Shown: positions 36,910 to 49,395, counted from the stretch's first letter. The stretch: DNA of 64,000 nt from Ulva prolifera (GCA_023078555.1 CM041196.1:372001-436000); one strand, 5' to 3'. Notes: a model not told the origin generated them from the sequence alone. Numbers and translations are program-made.

Positions 36910-39900
36910 TCAAGCCCTGCCACTGCTGGTCTTTACTGCGGTGGCAGATACCTCTGGCACTGCACCTTCAGCAGCAGCTGCAGCCACAGCCATGTCATCT
37001 GTCGGCGTCTTGGCACTGCTGCCGCTGCTGCTGCCACCGTCGTCCTGCGGACGCTTGTCCCCACTGCTCCTCCCCGCATCTGAGCCAGATGGCACAGCCC
37101 GCTGGAGCCCCTGCAGCCCTGCCGTGACCCACGACGCCCCCACCCGCAGCTTCTGGTCATTCGTCGGCTGCCGGTACCAGTACGCTGCTCGGCGCAGGGC
37201 CGAGGCGAGGGGCCCCGCCACCGTGACCCCGCCGTCCCCGCCGGTCAGCTTGACTCCAAATGCTGACACGACCGGCCCAAGGGGGCTCCCTGACACCGCA
37301 TCAGCCAGCTCTGCACCAAAGCCACACATTCAGCAACGCGACGCCACATGTCTCACCGGAGTAGCTCACGAGCCACACCGCCAGCAGATGCCGCACGCAG
37401 CTGAGGGCGGCAGCTTTGAGGAAGCAGCACAACTCAAACTCCACGGATCACAGGCGTCGCCCTAACAAACTCCAACTGTGAAGGCACAGGAGGAACTTTT
37501 GGAGAGCTCAATTGCGCCATTGTCACCACCGGCCGCACACAGGTCTGGCGCCACATCAGATGAGGCGCCACGAACACCGCCTGGCGACCACGCACTCCGC
37601 CGTTGAACACAGCAGATTGGAAGCGAGGGCGTTGACAGTAAATGGAGAGACGTGGCGAGCTGAGCAGGAGGGGCGCACGGGTCGGCAGCGGGAGGTTGAG
37701 CTTCACGGCGCCGGCGGAGCGGCCGAACGTGAGCATCGTGCCGAGGTGCTGGTACTTGAAGGGCAGCAACGTGCGGCCGTTGATGGCTGCCCACAGGTTC
37801 CATGCGACGTAGTCCGCCTGCTGCATAGCAACCTGCACCCGGCCACCGCGTCACATCGGAAAGTGTGCGCCGCCGCATGTGCACGTCGGAAAGGCAGCAG
37901 CCCGGTGCATCACATCAAAACCATGCCGAAGGTCGCGGAGTCTTTGTGAGGGGCCAGCAGGCATGCCGCTCCTATGCGCCTGTGCCTCCTCACCTCCGGC
38001 AATCTCGGCCGCACCGTTCGTTTGTCGGCACACACAGGCACTCTGCAGCTGCAGCCAGAGGCCGCTGACCTCGAGGACAAAAACACCTGCTATGGCGACA
38101 ATCGTAGTCGATAGATCAGGAACACCAAGCTGGCCAGCGTGGCGCGTAAAAGGCTCTGCTGCGGCGATGCGGAGCCGTAGGTTGGGCTGTGGAGCGCACC
38201 TGCGCCGTGGGGGCGAAGCCGGCCTTCTGCTCGTCCGGCACACTCGCGAGGGCTGCGGCGGTGTCGCCGATCGCGAAGACGCGGGGGTGGCCGGGCACGC
38301 GCAGCGTCGCGTCGGTCGTCGTCATGCCGCGCTCGTTCGCCGGGAACGGGAAGCCCTCCTTCTGGTCCGCCGTCGTCGCCTTCGTCCCTGCACACGCACT
38401 GACCCTGCCCTTCCGCTGTCGATGTACCGTAGTCCACCCGGCTATGCCCGAATGCGGCAGCAGCAGCCCCCGCCGTTTCGGCGCGCGCCGAGCGGAATCG
38501 ATCCTCTGCTGTGAGCTCCTCGCGCGATCAGTGCCGCCGCCACATGGAAGCCAGAGGTGACATTGAGCTTGCATTGGTGGGTCACAGCACATACGGCCCT
38601 GCTGTGTCAGTGAGTGCGCCGGCCATTGCGATGCACACAGCCGCCTCCACGCCAGAATGGCATGGAGGCTGTGGGCGGCCGGCACGAAAATCGGTCCATT
38701 GCATGTGTGGCGCACGGCATGGGACAGCTGGCATGTGCGCACGCGCTGGGCTGCTGCAAGGACATGCCGAGCCTACGTCACAGAACAGCACTGAAGTAAG
38801 ACCCCCACAGGCCCGGGACATGCATGCGGTCGGCGCGCCGTCGGCCCCTGGCGGATGGGCAGCTGCAGCGCGCACCTGCGGTCCACAGCACGAGGTCGCT
38901 GTGCTCGGTCTCGCGTTTGCCGTTGGCGTCGAGCGAGAGCTTCTTGCCGACGTCGGCGCACGCCGGCACGGCGCGGCCCTCGGACACGCGCTGCACCTTG
39001 GCGGTGCGCGTCACGACGCCCGCCTGCAGCAGCGACTTCTCTGCGGCTTCCACCAGCGGCGCCGCCTGGCCCTACACACACCCACAGCCACTCATATACA
39101 GCCTGTCTGGTACTTTGTCATGCACAGCCCACCTGGTATGGCCCGAACTGACGTGTTCAGTCTGGGTATTTGGTTTCTTGTATTGAAAAAAAAAAACAAG
39201 AAAACAAACAAATCTCCATTGCAATGCTATGCAGTCTGGCTTGGTGTTCTGTCACACAATGTCCTGAGCCTGTGTGACTTGTGCCCAGAAAGTATCTGCT
39301 AGGTTGTAGCAGTGGCCGACACGCCATGCATGGCATCGCTACAGCCGTGCAGTTGCACACAGACAGGAATGCTGCACCTGCCATGGTGTTCTACATCACC
39401 TATGCAGGCTTTCTAGCAGTCTGGAGACAGCCAGATGTGGCATGGTGCGGTGCCTCGTTGCCATGCACGCATGAACACATGCATCATCGATGCCATGCAC
39501 GCATGAACACATCCATCATCGATGCCATGCACGCACGAACACATGCATCATCGATGCCATGCACATCACAGCAGCCGCAGCAGCAGCAGGCAGCCCGTGG
39601 ACGGCCTGTGTGAGAGCCTGCCGCGAGCGGGCGCACCGGCATGACGTCACCGCTGGGGGACAGCAGGTGCACGGCCGCGGCACCCGCCATGCGCTCCGCG
39701 ACCGTCGCGGCGAGCTCGACTCCAGAGTACCCCGCGCCGACGACCGACACGACGGGCCGCGGCGCCGAGGGGTCCGCGGTGACGGCGGAGAGGTGCTCGA
39801 GCGCGGCGTCGACGCGGCGGACGTCCTCCAGCGTCGCAAAGCCAATCGCGTGCTGCACGGCGCCCTCCACCATCTCTGCACAACACGGCCGCCTCGCCCG

Positions 39901-42006
39901 AGAGATCCTGCCCACGGCTGCTCACCCTCCAGTGGTGACACAGGGCTTGCCTGGGGCTGAAAGGTGCCATAAACGTGGACCTGTCGGCCGCGGTGTGGGC
40001 AACCATGCGTACAGGAACGCAAACAGCAGCGTGGACAGCAAGGTCCCCCGAGTCACGATCGAGAACAGTTTGATCCACGTAGCCATAGCTCACTGGCCCT
40101 GGGGTGCCTGGAAGAAGCACGACTCGGGCCCAGAGCGGGCGCAACGCCCACATGCATGTGGCCCCGGCATGCGGTCCCGTTCATTCGGTGTTGTTAATGA
40201 CCTCTTCAGGATACGGCTCAGTGAGATACAGATCCGCTTTACTTGACAAGCGCATGCATGAGCTGGCGCTCCGCACCGAGGTTGGTATCGGAGCCGAGGG
40301 AGAGCACGAGCCAGTCGTACGGCAGCTTGAAGCCGTCGGCGAGCGTCACGACGCCACCGGCAGCGCCCGCCGCAGCACCTTCGCCGTCTGCCTGCGCCGG
40401 CGCCACGGACTCCACCTTGCTCTTGATGTAGCGGATCTGGAACACCGGCGCAAGTGAGCGGCGCAAGGTCGCGGTCTCGCGGCTGCGGTTTGACTCCTCT
40501 AGTGGTAGTGGAACGGCATGAGTGGGTGAGAAGACAAGCTGCCGGGCGGTCTATGAGGTAAAGGCGGCGCGTGCAAGAGCGCCTGTGTAAGGCAGCAGCG
40601 AATCGGTGGCGGCAGGGCTGCAGTTCCGATTGCGACCAGGCACAGAGCTAGAACAAGGCGGCGTTCCGGAATCACCGTGTGGCGACACCATCAAAATGAT
40701 GGACGACTTCCTTGCGACTTCATCACGTCTAGTGCGCTGGAGAAGTTGATGCCAAGCGTGTTGAGGCCAGCTTCTGCACCATGGCAGGTGCATGACAGCT
40801 TCCTCGCATTGTGCCAAGCAGCGCGCCTATGCTGCATGAGAACCGATCGCAGCTGAATGGGTCGTGCCGACACATGACACTCTGTGAGGAACTTGCAGTC
40901 GCTGAGCAACGTTGGCAAAACTGGTGAAGTGTCCACGGCATGTGCACACGGGAATCTTACAGTTGCTGGGCACGCCGAGGTCCAGGAATGCAGACATTGA
41001 CAGAATGGCGTTCAGGCGTGACTGATAGCGGTGAAGTCCTTACAGCATGGCAGGGAGATACGCCCAGATTCCATACGACTGCAGCTGTGGCATCACACAC
41101 AGTTATAGAGCATAGACATCTCCATCGGGGAAGTCATGCTTCTGGTGAGCCAAACCGCAAGAATCTTTGAGCTGTGACAGAGGATCGACGAACAGGAAGA
41201 GCGTTTGTTGACGTTTGCAGCTTCTGAGGCAGTTGGTGTGGTGCTGATGCCTGTTGATGCTGGCATTGGATATCTATTCTGTGTCATGTGCCACTGCTAG
41301 TACACATCGAATTTGAATTTTGCCCGTTATGTGCAAATTGATGTGATGAGTGGCGCATGTGTTGGAGCTCTTGCAGCACTCAAGACAGGCTGGCCATGTC
41401 ACGTAAACACTGGATGCTGCCAAGCGGTCTGGCAGAGACTTCAAGACGACAGCTACGTCTGGCATGCAAGATGACGCTTGCATTCAGCTACGGTGTTTTG
41501 CACACTTGATGGCAGCAAGGAGGGCATACATTGTATGGCGCGAGCAAAGTTGAGTACTCGGGTGCGACCTCATCTTCACTGGCAGTCTTGGTAAGCAGAT
41601 CATATAGGAGTGGCTTGAAGACAAATCGATCATTTTGATCTACCAGAGTTATTCTTGGCTTCTGATGTTTCGGCCACATGAGGCTCTCAAGCCTGATTGC
41701 GGTGTACAATCCTCCGAAGCCCCCACCAAGTATACATATGCTCGGAGGGTTGCCCTCTCCCCCAATACCAGGGGCCGAAGAATACGCTGATGTAGCTGTA
41801 GAGGCGTATGGTGGTGGTCTATTTGGTGGAGTGATCCCTGGCCCCGAGGCTCTCAACCTGGGACACTGCTTCCCTACATGCCACGCCATCGATGCGCTTT
41901 GAATACTACATTTCAGTAGAAGTAGACACGACGCCGAAGAAATGATAGATGTCCCGAGCGTGGCTCCTTCTGGAATCCAGAAAACTACCTTGGCCTGGTG
42001 CGCCAT
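36910..42006 (-). CDS. NDC1: Plastid type II NAD(P)H dehydrogenase, NDC1 type
   Basis: A single-subunit flavoprotein that passes electrons from NAD(P)H to plastoquinone and related prenylquinones; in plants it is found in plastoglobules and is needed for phylloquinone and tocopherol redox metabolism. Exons: 42006-41530, 40436-40277, 39875-39637, 39071-38876, 38387-38200, 37832-37679, 37310-36910, giving 604 residues, every junction in phase. It has a Ser/Ala/Pro-rich N-terminus fitting a transit peptide, an FAD site GGGFGG (94-99), LVDQNDRFVFKPLLYDLL, the second Rossmann motif GAGYSG (259-264) for NAD(P)H, HPRVFAIGD, and QQADYVAWNLWAAING near the C-terminus. The order matches Arabidopsis NDC1. 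The start could instead be the ATG at 41889. The C-terminal tail is longer and Ser/Ala-rich. Exon 1 is much less GC-rich than exons 2-7. Confidence 0.92.
39461..39566 (+). repeat. 32-bp minisatellite, 3 full copies plus a partial
   Basis: Units start at 39461, 39493 and 39525 with ccatgcacgc and include atcatcgatg; a partial fourth begins at 39557. Copies differ at one or two positions. The array is in the NDC1 intron between exons 3 and 4, near the exon 3 donor. Confidence 0.9.
40174..40250 (+). repeat. Dispersed ~75-bp intronic element, copy 3
   Basis: Begins gtcccgttcattcgg and ends acttgacaag, with the core gatacggctcagt at 40210-40222. It sits in NDC1 intron 2, antisense to the gene, just inside the exon 2 donor. 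Confidence 0.85.
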
Positions 42007-44717
42007 GCGAGCCTCGTATCCATGCCAGCGTTGGACGCAAACGATGCCAACGACAACCAGCGCTCTGCATCCCTGGAGTCTGCATGGACGCTATAGATTT
42101 ACAGGAAAGTTTGATTTAGAGCTGCACACGCAAAACGCAATATCACGGGATAAACTTTGAGTGACGCGTAATGTGCTGTGGACGGGACGTTCACAGGAGT
42201 CTGGCAAGCAAGCAGGACGGCTCGGTTGCGGGCGCTGTCAAATGGCTACTGTTGGCAATGGTGCACAACGACGTACTTGCTTTTCGCGCTTTTCAGCTGT
42301 TTCGCGTTTCGTGCACCGGAACCAGCCACAAACGGTGTGGCTTGCAGTGCAGCTGGGGCCAGCCAGCACTCGAGGCCGAGGTGAAGAATGGTTCACTGCC
42401 AGCAATATTTGTGTACGTGCCACCCACCTGATATCCTTCGATGTCATCCAGTATAAGGAAAGCGCTCATTTTCTGCGCATCGGCGGTCATAGCTGAAGCT
42501 TGACATCCACGGCGAAAGTGCAAGCAACGAAACGGAAGCATCGCGGGTACAGTACATCGCTTCCCCAGCAACGTTCGTTCTCCATCCAGTCGCAGCATGT
42601 AGTGAGAGTGACCAAACATCATTGTCTGTGAACATGGCAGTGGCTCAGGCAGCCCAGGCGTAACACCACATGCTGCTGCTGCCCCACTGGGCACCTCGGT
42701 CTGTGGACCGGCACATCCACCTGACAACACAAATTCAGCATGGCTTACAAAATAGCTTGATCTCTCATAACTTTGCGGCTTCCAGGCCAACCTCTCTGGC
42801 GGTCCATGGACGGCAACACACCAGAGCCATAAGGGCAGTGAGCTTGGCACACAAACTATGTATGTATATAAGCAACATCAAAACAAGGCCGCTACTCAAC
42901 GCAGTCCTAGTGGCCGTGTTTCAGATTCCTTCAACACCAGCTGGAGTGGGTGGCAGCTGAAGCTTGCTGCAAGCATTGGTCATACACAGAGGAGCTCAAT
43001 CAGCGGCCACGAGGATATGCCCATGCAATTGACTAACATCTGGATGTGCATGCATTCTACAAGCGTACGACCTTTCATTCAGCCGGTTCGTTTGCCCAGC
43101 TGATACAGTACGTTGCCTAGCTGGCCTCTCAGAGTGCCTCTCATAGTGCCACCACTTCAACTCCATGCAACTTGAAGGGGACAAATCATGCCAGGGCGAC
43201 AAACGGCTGACGACTTGTTGCCTCCTTCTCATGATTTCAACCACAAGCTGAAGCAGCAGCAGCCCTGAAGGCAGTTGCATAGGCCACCAGACTTGGTGTG
43301 ACGCTGCACAGTGCACACCATGATGCACCACAGGTACACCACAGTCAGCTTCGAAGCAGTGTAATGGAGCCTGTGCACTACATACTCTCTGCTGTACGGG
43401 TTTCACTTCATGATGCAAGATACACGACGGCCACTTGAGTCTGGCCTAGGTGTGGTGGGGCAGGTGTGCTGTGCACAGTGGCATGTGGCCAAGGCGCTGG
43501 TCATTTACAAGCCCCACTAGCGTCGCATTAAACTGTGAACGATTGTGAAGGTTGGGCACCCGCTTCCGAGGCACTTGCGGCAGCCCTCTTGGGACCAGGA
43601 CACCTGGCAAACGGTGTGGTCACTTGTCAGATGCGGCCAACGACCCACGTTGCACTGTAATGTGCCTCGTGCACGCAGGTGTGGATTCAGTGGCCGCGAA
43701 TGCATATAAATATTACTTATACTGGGGAAGTGGGAGCTAACCTATTCCATCACAAGAAGACCCGAAGCAAATGGACCGGGTCCAAGATTTCTACGTCTTG
43801 TTACACATTTATTTTCTCGCGCACGCAGGGCTAATGGAAATGTTTGTCGATGCTCACGGTCCATGTCGACTCCAGGCAACATCATGAGATCATCGGCGCT
43901 AGCACGTATTCGTGTTTCTGGCCAACGTGAACGGACGCAGGTGGTGCTGTGGCTGACGACTGCGCTGATTGCCGTTGCTGGATGTACTGCCTAAGTCGTA
44001 GATGGATTGTCACCGTCGTCATCGTGTAGCACTGTCATCGAAGGCCGCTGCGGCTGTCTATTTAAAACACGGGATCACTCTATCCGTCCTACGCAATGAT
44101 GTGTCGCTCGGCGAACCGCTGCTACTACAGCTGCATCAGCTGTGCAATCTCAAATTTGGTCAGCGGTTCATCGTGACCTCAAGTACGTCTGCAGATTCGT
44201 GCGTGCGACCAATCAGTCTCTTGGCTGCTAGCCACAAAAAACGGCGCCACGTGCAGCGCAGTGCATCGGTTGTAGTTGGTGCACTATCTCCTGAGATATT
44301 ACGAGCAGGCCAAGGGTAGTGAGCCGTCAAAAAGATCCGCTTTGTACGGTACGAGACCTCGAGATTCGGGAGCTGTTCGCACCCCTCGCGCCATTTGGTC
44401 GTCACCGATGTGTCGGAGGCTTCTGAGTCAGCTTCCTTTCCCAGGGGGTCGAAATTCGGCTCAACCAAAACTGCCAGGTAAAGGAACACCCAACACACCA
44501 TTCGAGCTCACGCGGGGGGCACACAATCACGTCGAGCTGCGTACCAAAATGTAAGTGCATCTTTAAATTTTACATTGTCAACAATCACACCGGTCTGTTT
44601 GAACAGTGCTTGCTGGAGAATCGCGCACAGCATCTCCGGTGCATCATTGACGCCCACTCGACGAATGAAGGCCGTTTACAACTACAAGTCTCTTGAATTC
44701 ATCAGTGCTGGGTGCTC
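42007..44717. other. Divergent region between NDC1 and the PCMT-BTB gene
   Basis: About 2.7 kb, AT-richer than the genes beyond it. A minus-strand open frame at 42293-42850 contains MTADAQKMSAFLILDDIEGYQ followed by a plausible GTGGGT donor, so a small unrecognised exon is possible, perhaps an upstream NDC1 exon. Otherwise I see no gene. Promoters of both flanking genes should be here. Confidence 0.45.
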
Positions 44718-47260
44718 ATGATAGGTGCAGACGAGCAACATTCCGGGCAGGTGCCGACAAATGCACCAGGTCTGGTGCACGACCAGGTCGCAGAGGATGA
44801 GATGCACCATGACGACAGCGACCATGAACAGGCGCCAGAAGGAGACATGGTAGACGATATGGATTTTCCTGACCCACTGTTGTGGGGTGAAGACCATGAC
44901 GAGACAGACGAGGACGAACAGGTTGAAGATGACATGGAAAGCGATGAGGACGACAACATGAATCAAGAGGACCTCGGTGTCCTAGATGCTGACTTACCCC
45001 TGCATCTTCAAGAGCATCAATTGCGTATGTGGAACTTGCGCGGCCAGCTGGGTGTACTGTGCGTTCCCCACCTCGCCTCTTTCTTCGCGGTATCTTCTGC
45101 CGCCGACTCCAGAAACCTTAGTCCATGAATTCCTGATTCCAACAGCAAAGCTTCGCAAGGTCTACCTTGGTGTTTGCGTGTAAGGACCCTGCTCCCATTG
45201 TCTCGGATGGTCCACTGAATGTGCATGCATGATCATCTCCTGGGCTCGGACCGTGATGGCCCGACCACACTAATGTGGTGCGTGATTTTGCAAATAATAC
45301 CCTGTTTAGAGGCTGGATCGTGGCATATATCCCCAACGCTGACCTAAACTAGCGGATATTAGTGGCCGTTGTGTCGTGATTACCATGTGAAACGGGACGA
45401 TGCCCGCTTGGTGTGACTTCGGCGAAGCACGTCTACAGATCACTGTCTACACTGTATCGAATGACGTGATAATGCTGTGTGCAGGCCAGAATTTGTGCGG
45501 ATGCTTCTGCCTGCCAACGGACGAGAGCCGCGCACCAATGAAGACCTAATTCGAGGTCTGAAGCGGCATTCGAACATCTCATGGTACGAGTCCAGACCTT
45601 ATCGTACAAAAAACTGATCATTTGTGCGTGGCAAAGTATCTGGACGGCGCGCTGCCCTCAATCGTAATTCTTTTCGTGGCCCTTGCTGATGTGGCGCCAA
45701 GGATTTATGGGTGACACAGAATAGGTGTCGGGCAGACTGAATTCGCGTCCCTCCACATAACATGGGCCCAATCGAATTTTTCAATAAGTACTGTAGTCTC
45801 TTCGGAGATTTGTCCTCGCTTTTCGCGACAGTCAGCGACACAGCGCCGTATGGCCAGGCTTCAGATTGGCCACAACGTATGCCTTACAAGGGAATTCTCG
45901 GGTCATGATGGCAAGGCAGCATGTAAAATTTCCAGGTGACCCAGCATGTCACGTCATTTCAGGGGCATGTCCGACAAGGGCTTCTGGGCTCCGCGATGAA
46001 TGTACATGTCGACGCGCGCGTGTTGCCGACAAAGGCAATCGTCGCTGGTTGCATGTCATACAACCGCGCGGAGCCTAAGTAGCCCATCATATTTCGTACA
46101 TGGCCCAATTATTTCATGGCGTAGTGCGCTGGACGTGCTACATGTCGCTGTGTCTCAACGAACTTTGGACGCTCATACGCATCATCGGTATACTCTGCGC
46201 TGCAATGCGCACTCAAGCTACACTGCCACAGCAAAATTGCGAACTGGAAATCACTCTCGCCACAGCCGGCATTCTTGACGTGGACATGTCCTCAGCGAGA
46301 CGTCAGCGGTGCTTTGCAGCAAGGCGGTGCTAAAAGCCTTCTCGGTTTGCTCCCGGGATATATTTATGCCAGATGACCAGAAAGACGAGGCATTCGATGA
46401 CCAGCCCGTGCGCCTAGACCGCGACTTCAACATATCTGCTCCTCGTGCGCTCCGTCAATCCACTCGTCACGTGCCTCATTTTGATTGGTTGCTCACACCG
46501 ACTTCATGAGGCATCACCTGCAGCCCTGCATGACAGCATTCACCAGTGACCCTTTCCGGCTCATTACGCCCGTGCGGTGTTCCCAAGGGCGACTGCAGAG
46601 TGCGCAGAACATCGCGCGAAGCAAGCATGCGAATCGTAATTCCAACTGCTGACGTGCGTGAGCGGCAATCTGCAGATATGCATGCATGCATGATCCAAGG
46701 GTTACAAGTTCAGGAGGGTGACCATGTCCTCGACATCGGCTCCGGCTGCGGCGTCACCACCGCCATTCTGGCCTATCTCGTGCGCTCCCTTCCCGACGTT
46801 GACTGATGCAGCGGTGACGCTCGCTGTCAGTGTTGCTGAGTCCAGTGCCGCTGCTGGGGTCGCTGTGAAAATGGCTGTTGTGTTTCAACAAATCCAAGAT
46901 TCAAAAAAATCACAGCGCAGCAGCACGGGCGTGTGCAGGCAGGCAAGTCCGGGCGGGTCGTGGGTGTGGAGCTACGAGAGCACGCCCTCACCCTCGCCCA
47001 CTCCGCGATGGCCGAGATGAAGAAAAAGAAAGAGTGTGCCCCTCCCCCCCCCAACCCCCATCTCGGGCGCATATCCTAGACACCTCCGCCACTGGGGCGC
47101 ACATGCCCTGCCTGACTGCGCACACAGTATCCCATCACTCAACGCCCCCCACGTGGGACGCGATGTGCCACTCGATTGGGCAGCGCACATGGATTCATGT
47201 TGAATTGTTTGGGATCGGGAACGTGTGGCAAGCTCGCGGCATGAAGATATCACCAGCACG

Positions 47261-47293
<33 letters not shown>

Positions 47294-49395
47294 TTCCTAC
47301 TAGAGATTCCCCAGTGCGTGATGGCGATGCACGGTGCAGGTACTGTGCGCGAGCGTGCGACCTCACCTTTGAGCAGGGCAACGCCTTCATCCTGCCGCAG
47401 CACGAGGGCTCATTTGACCGTGTGCACGTCGGCGGCCTGTGCGACGCCGCCAAGCTGCCCGCGCTGCTGCGCTTGCTGCGCCCCGGCACCGGCCGCCTCG
47501 TCGTGCCCTGCGGCTCGGAGCTCCTCAGCCTCTCCCGCACCGGCGCCAAGGTAAGCCCCCTACTTTGGCCGGCCTGCCGCCGTCGTGCTCGCGGAACAAT
47601 AGTGAATAATTATTGCAATTATAATTGATACTGGAAGGTCACATGCATGCACTCGCCCTTGTGGGGCTGATCATCAAGACGGTCGGTGGAGCATCACCAT
47701 GAGATGCACCCCACGCCCCCCTCGAGCCTGTGCCCCGCACGCAGCGCTGCACCAGTGCTTGCGAACGGCCTGAGTTCCCTGCAAGCCGCATGCTGGCGTG
47801 TTGTGCCGATGCGTGACGCGGGGCGGGCTGTGCTGCAGATCCGGCGGGAGGTGCTGGCGCACGTGCGCTTTGGCGAGCTCGAGATGCCGTCCGACGTCGA
47901 CATCGTGTTCGGCCACCTCGAGCACCACCGCGAGGCCCGCCTCACGCCCGCCGCCGAGGCCTCGCACTACGCACAGGACATGGCCGCGGCGCTCGCTGGC
48001 GGCGGCGGCGACGACTGCGGCGGCGGCCCGCCCGGCGCCCTTGAGATCGCCGGCGGCGGCGAGCGCCGTGGCCGCGCCGACGTGGCCGCCGCTGGCCTAT
48101 ACGACGACGCCGACGACCTCGAGGTCCACTCGACGTGCACCTGTGGCAGCTTTGGCATCGCGTCAAACCGTACGCATGCCGCTCATGCATGCGTACCCTG
48201 AATGTCGACGCGTGCACAGTTGTGCCGCGCAATGACGATGCGATGTGTCGCGGTGGATGCACGCATGGGTGGCGTTATGTGAGGTAGTATGTGCAGGGTC
48301 CCTATTCGGCCGCTCCCCAACCGCCCGCACCTCAATAGGCTCGTATGGGTCCCCCCCGACCCCCGGCATGGCCGCCGCAGCCGCCGCCACAGCCGCCGAC
48401 AGCCCCTCCGCGGAACCGCCGCACGCCGTGGACGCGCTCGTCGTGCCGCACATGCCGCCCTCGCTCGCCGCCCTCGGCCCCCCCGACTGCACCATCCGCG
48501 GCGCCGGCTTTGAGCTGCACGCACACTCCGCCGTGCTGCGGCAGCGGTGCCCCGTCACGCAGGCGCAGTTTGCGTCGGGCATGCGCGATGCGAACGCGCG
48601 CACCGTGACGCTGCCGCCGCACTTTGCCGAGGCGCCGATCCGCGCGGCGCTGCAGTACATGTACACCGACGAGGCGCCGCTCGACGAGGACACGGCACTG
48701 CCGACGCTCGCGGCGGCCGTCTACTTCAACATGGCGCACCTCGCCGCGCTGTGCTGCGGCTTCATCATCTCGCATCTCCGGTCGCAGGTGCGCTGCGCCC
48801 CCCCGGAGCCCGGGCTCCGTGTGTGCGAGTCAGCTGTTTGCATTGTACTTCTACTTCTCCGGAACACCTTCAGAGCTGGGGCTTGCGCGCGTGCTGCCGG
48901 AGCGTTCCGTGCGAGTGAGAATTGTTGACATGCGGCGTCTGTGTCTACAGCTCCGGTCCTGCTGTGCGGTGTTGGCGTCTGCCGTTGACGCCCGGACATG
49001 TGGCGAGTTGCACCTTCCCAACCTGTCATTCTGGGCCCCAGACCTTGGGCGCCGTGATCACTGCACACCTTTCTGACCACTGCGGGCCTGCATGAGGCGC
49101 TCACCAAGAGCGCGCGTGTGTGCAGGAGGTCGAAGACGCGGTCGAGGCGGCGGCGCAGCTGCATGTGTTTGCTTCGGAGCACGGCCTCGACGCCCTCGCG
49201 GCCTTCTGTGCGTCATTCCTCGCGGTGCACATCGCCGCCGCTCGCGCCGCGCCGTCGTACGCCGCGCTGGGCACGCGCCAGCTCGACGAGGTGCTCGCCG
49301 CGGTCGCTGCAGAGCGGGACGTCGTCGTCGCGCGCCTCGAGGCGCTCTCCACCGACCTCGCCGACCTCGGCCTCGACCTCGGCAAGCGCGCCTAG
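44718..49395 (+). CDS. Fusion protein: acidic N-terminus, PCMT methyltransferase domain, BTB domain
   Basis: Nine inferred exons: 44718-45058, 45485-45583, 46320-46444, 46676-46779, 46939-47033, 47340-47550, 47839-48169, 48297-48787, 49126-49395, giving 688 residues with all eight junctions in phase. Residues 1-100 are Asp/Glu-rich. About 130-365 form a protein-L-isoaspartate O-methyltransferase domain: NEDLIRGLKR, ISAPHMHA (about 185-192, created exactly by joining exons 3 and 4), the SAM motif VLDIGSGCG (about 206), GRVVGVE, FDRVHVGG and GRLVVPCG. A Gly/Asp-rich linker follows. About 498-600 form a BTB domain (FELHAHSAVLRQRCPV, ALQYMYTDEAPL, YFNMAHLAALC), then a helical BACK-like tail. BTB domains recruit Cullin-3, so a role as a substrate adaptor for damaged (isoaspartyl) proteins is inferred. 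Exons 1-4 are AT-richer than exons 5-9. The exon 1 link rests on phase and a GTGCGT donor only. Confidence 0.85.
47262..47293 (+). repeat. Poly-C tract of 32 bases
   Basis: An uninterrupted run of 32 C in intron 5 of the PCMT-BTB gene, about 46 bases before the exon 6 acceptor. It lies where a polypyrimidine tract would be, though longer and further upstream than usual. Confidence 0.95.

Noticed and set aside
39461-39566. Possible CRISPR array
   Set aside because: Units abut directly without unique spacers and lie in a eukaryotic intron, so it is a minisatellite.
44682-44966. Minus-strand ORF with strongly hydrophobic, membrane-like sequence
   Set aside because: It is the antisense of the Asp/Glu-rich exon; GAT/GAC/GAG codons read backwards give hydrophobic residues.
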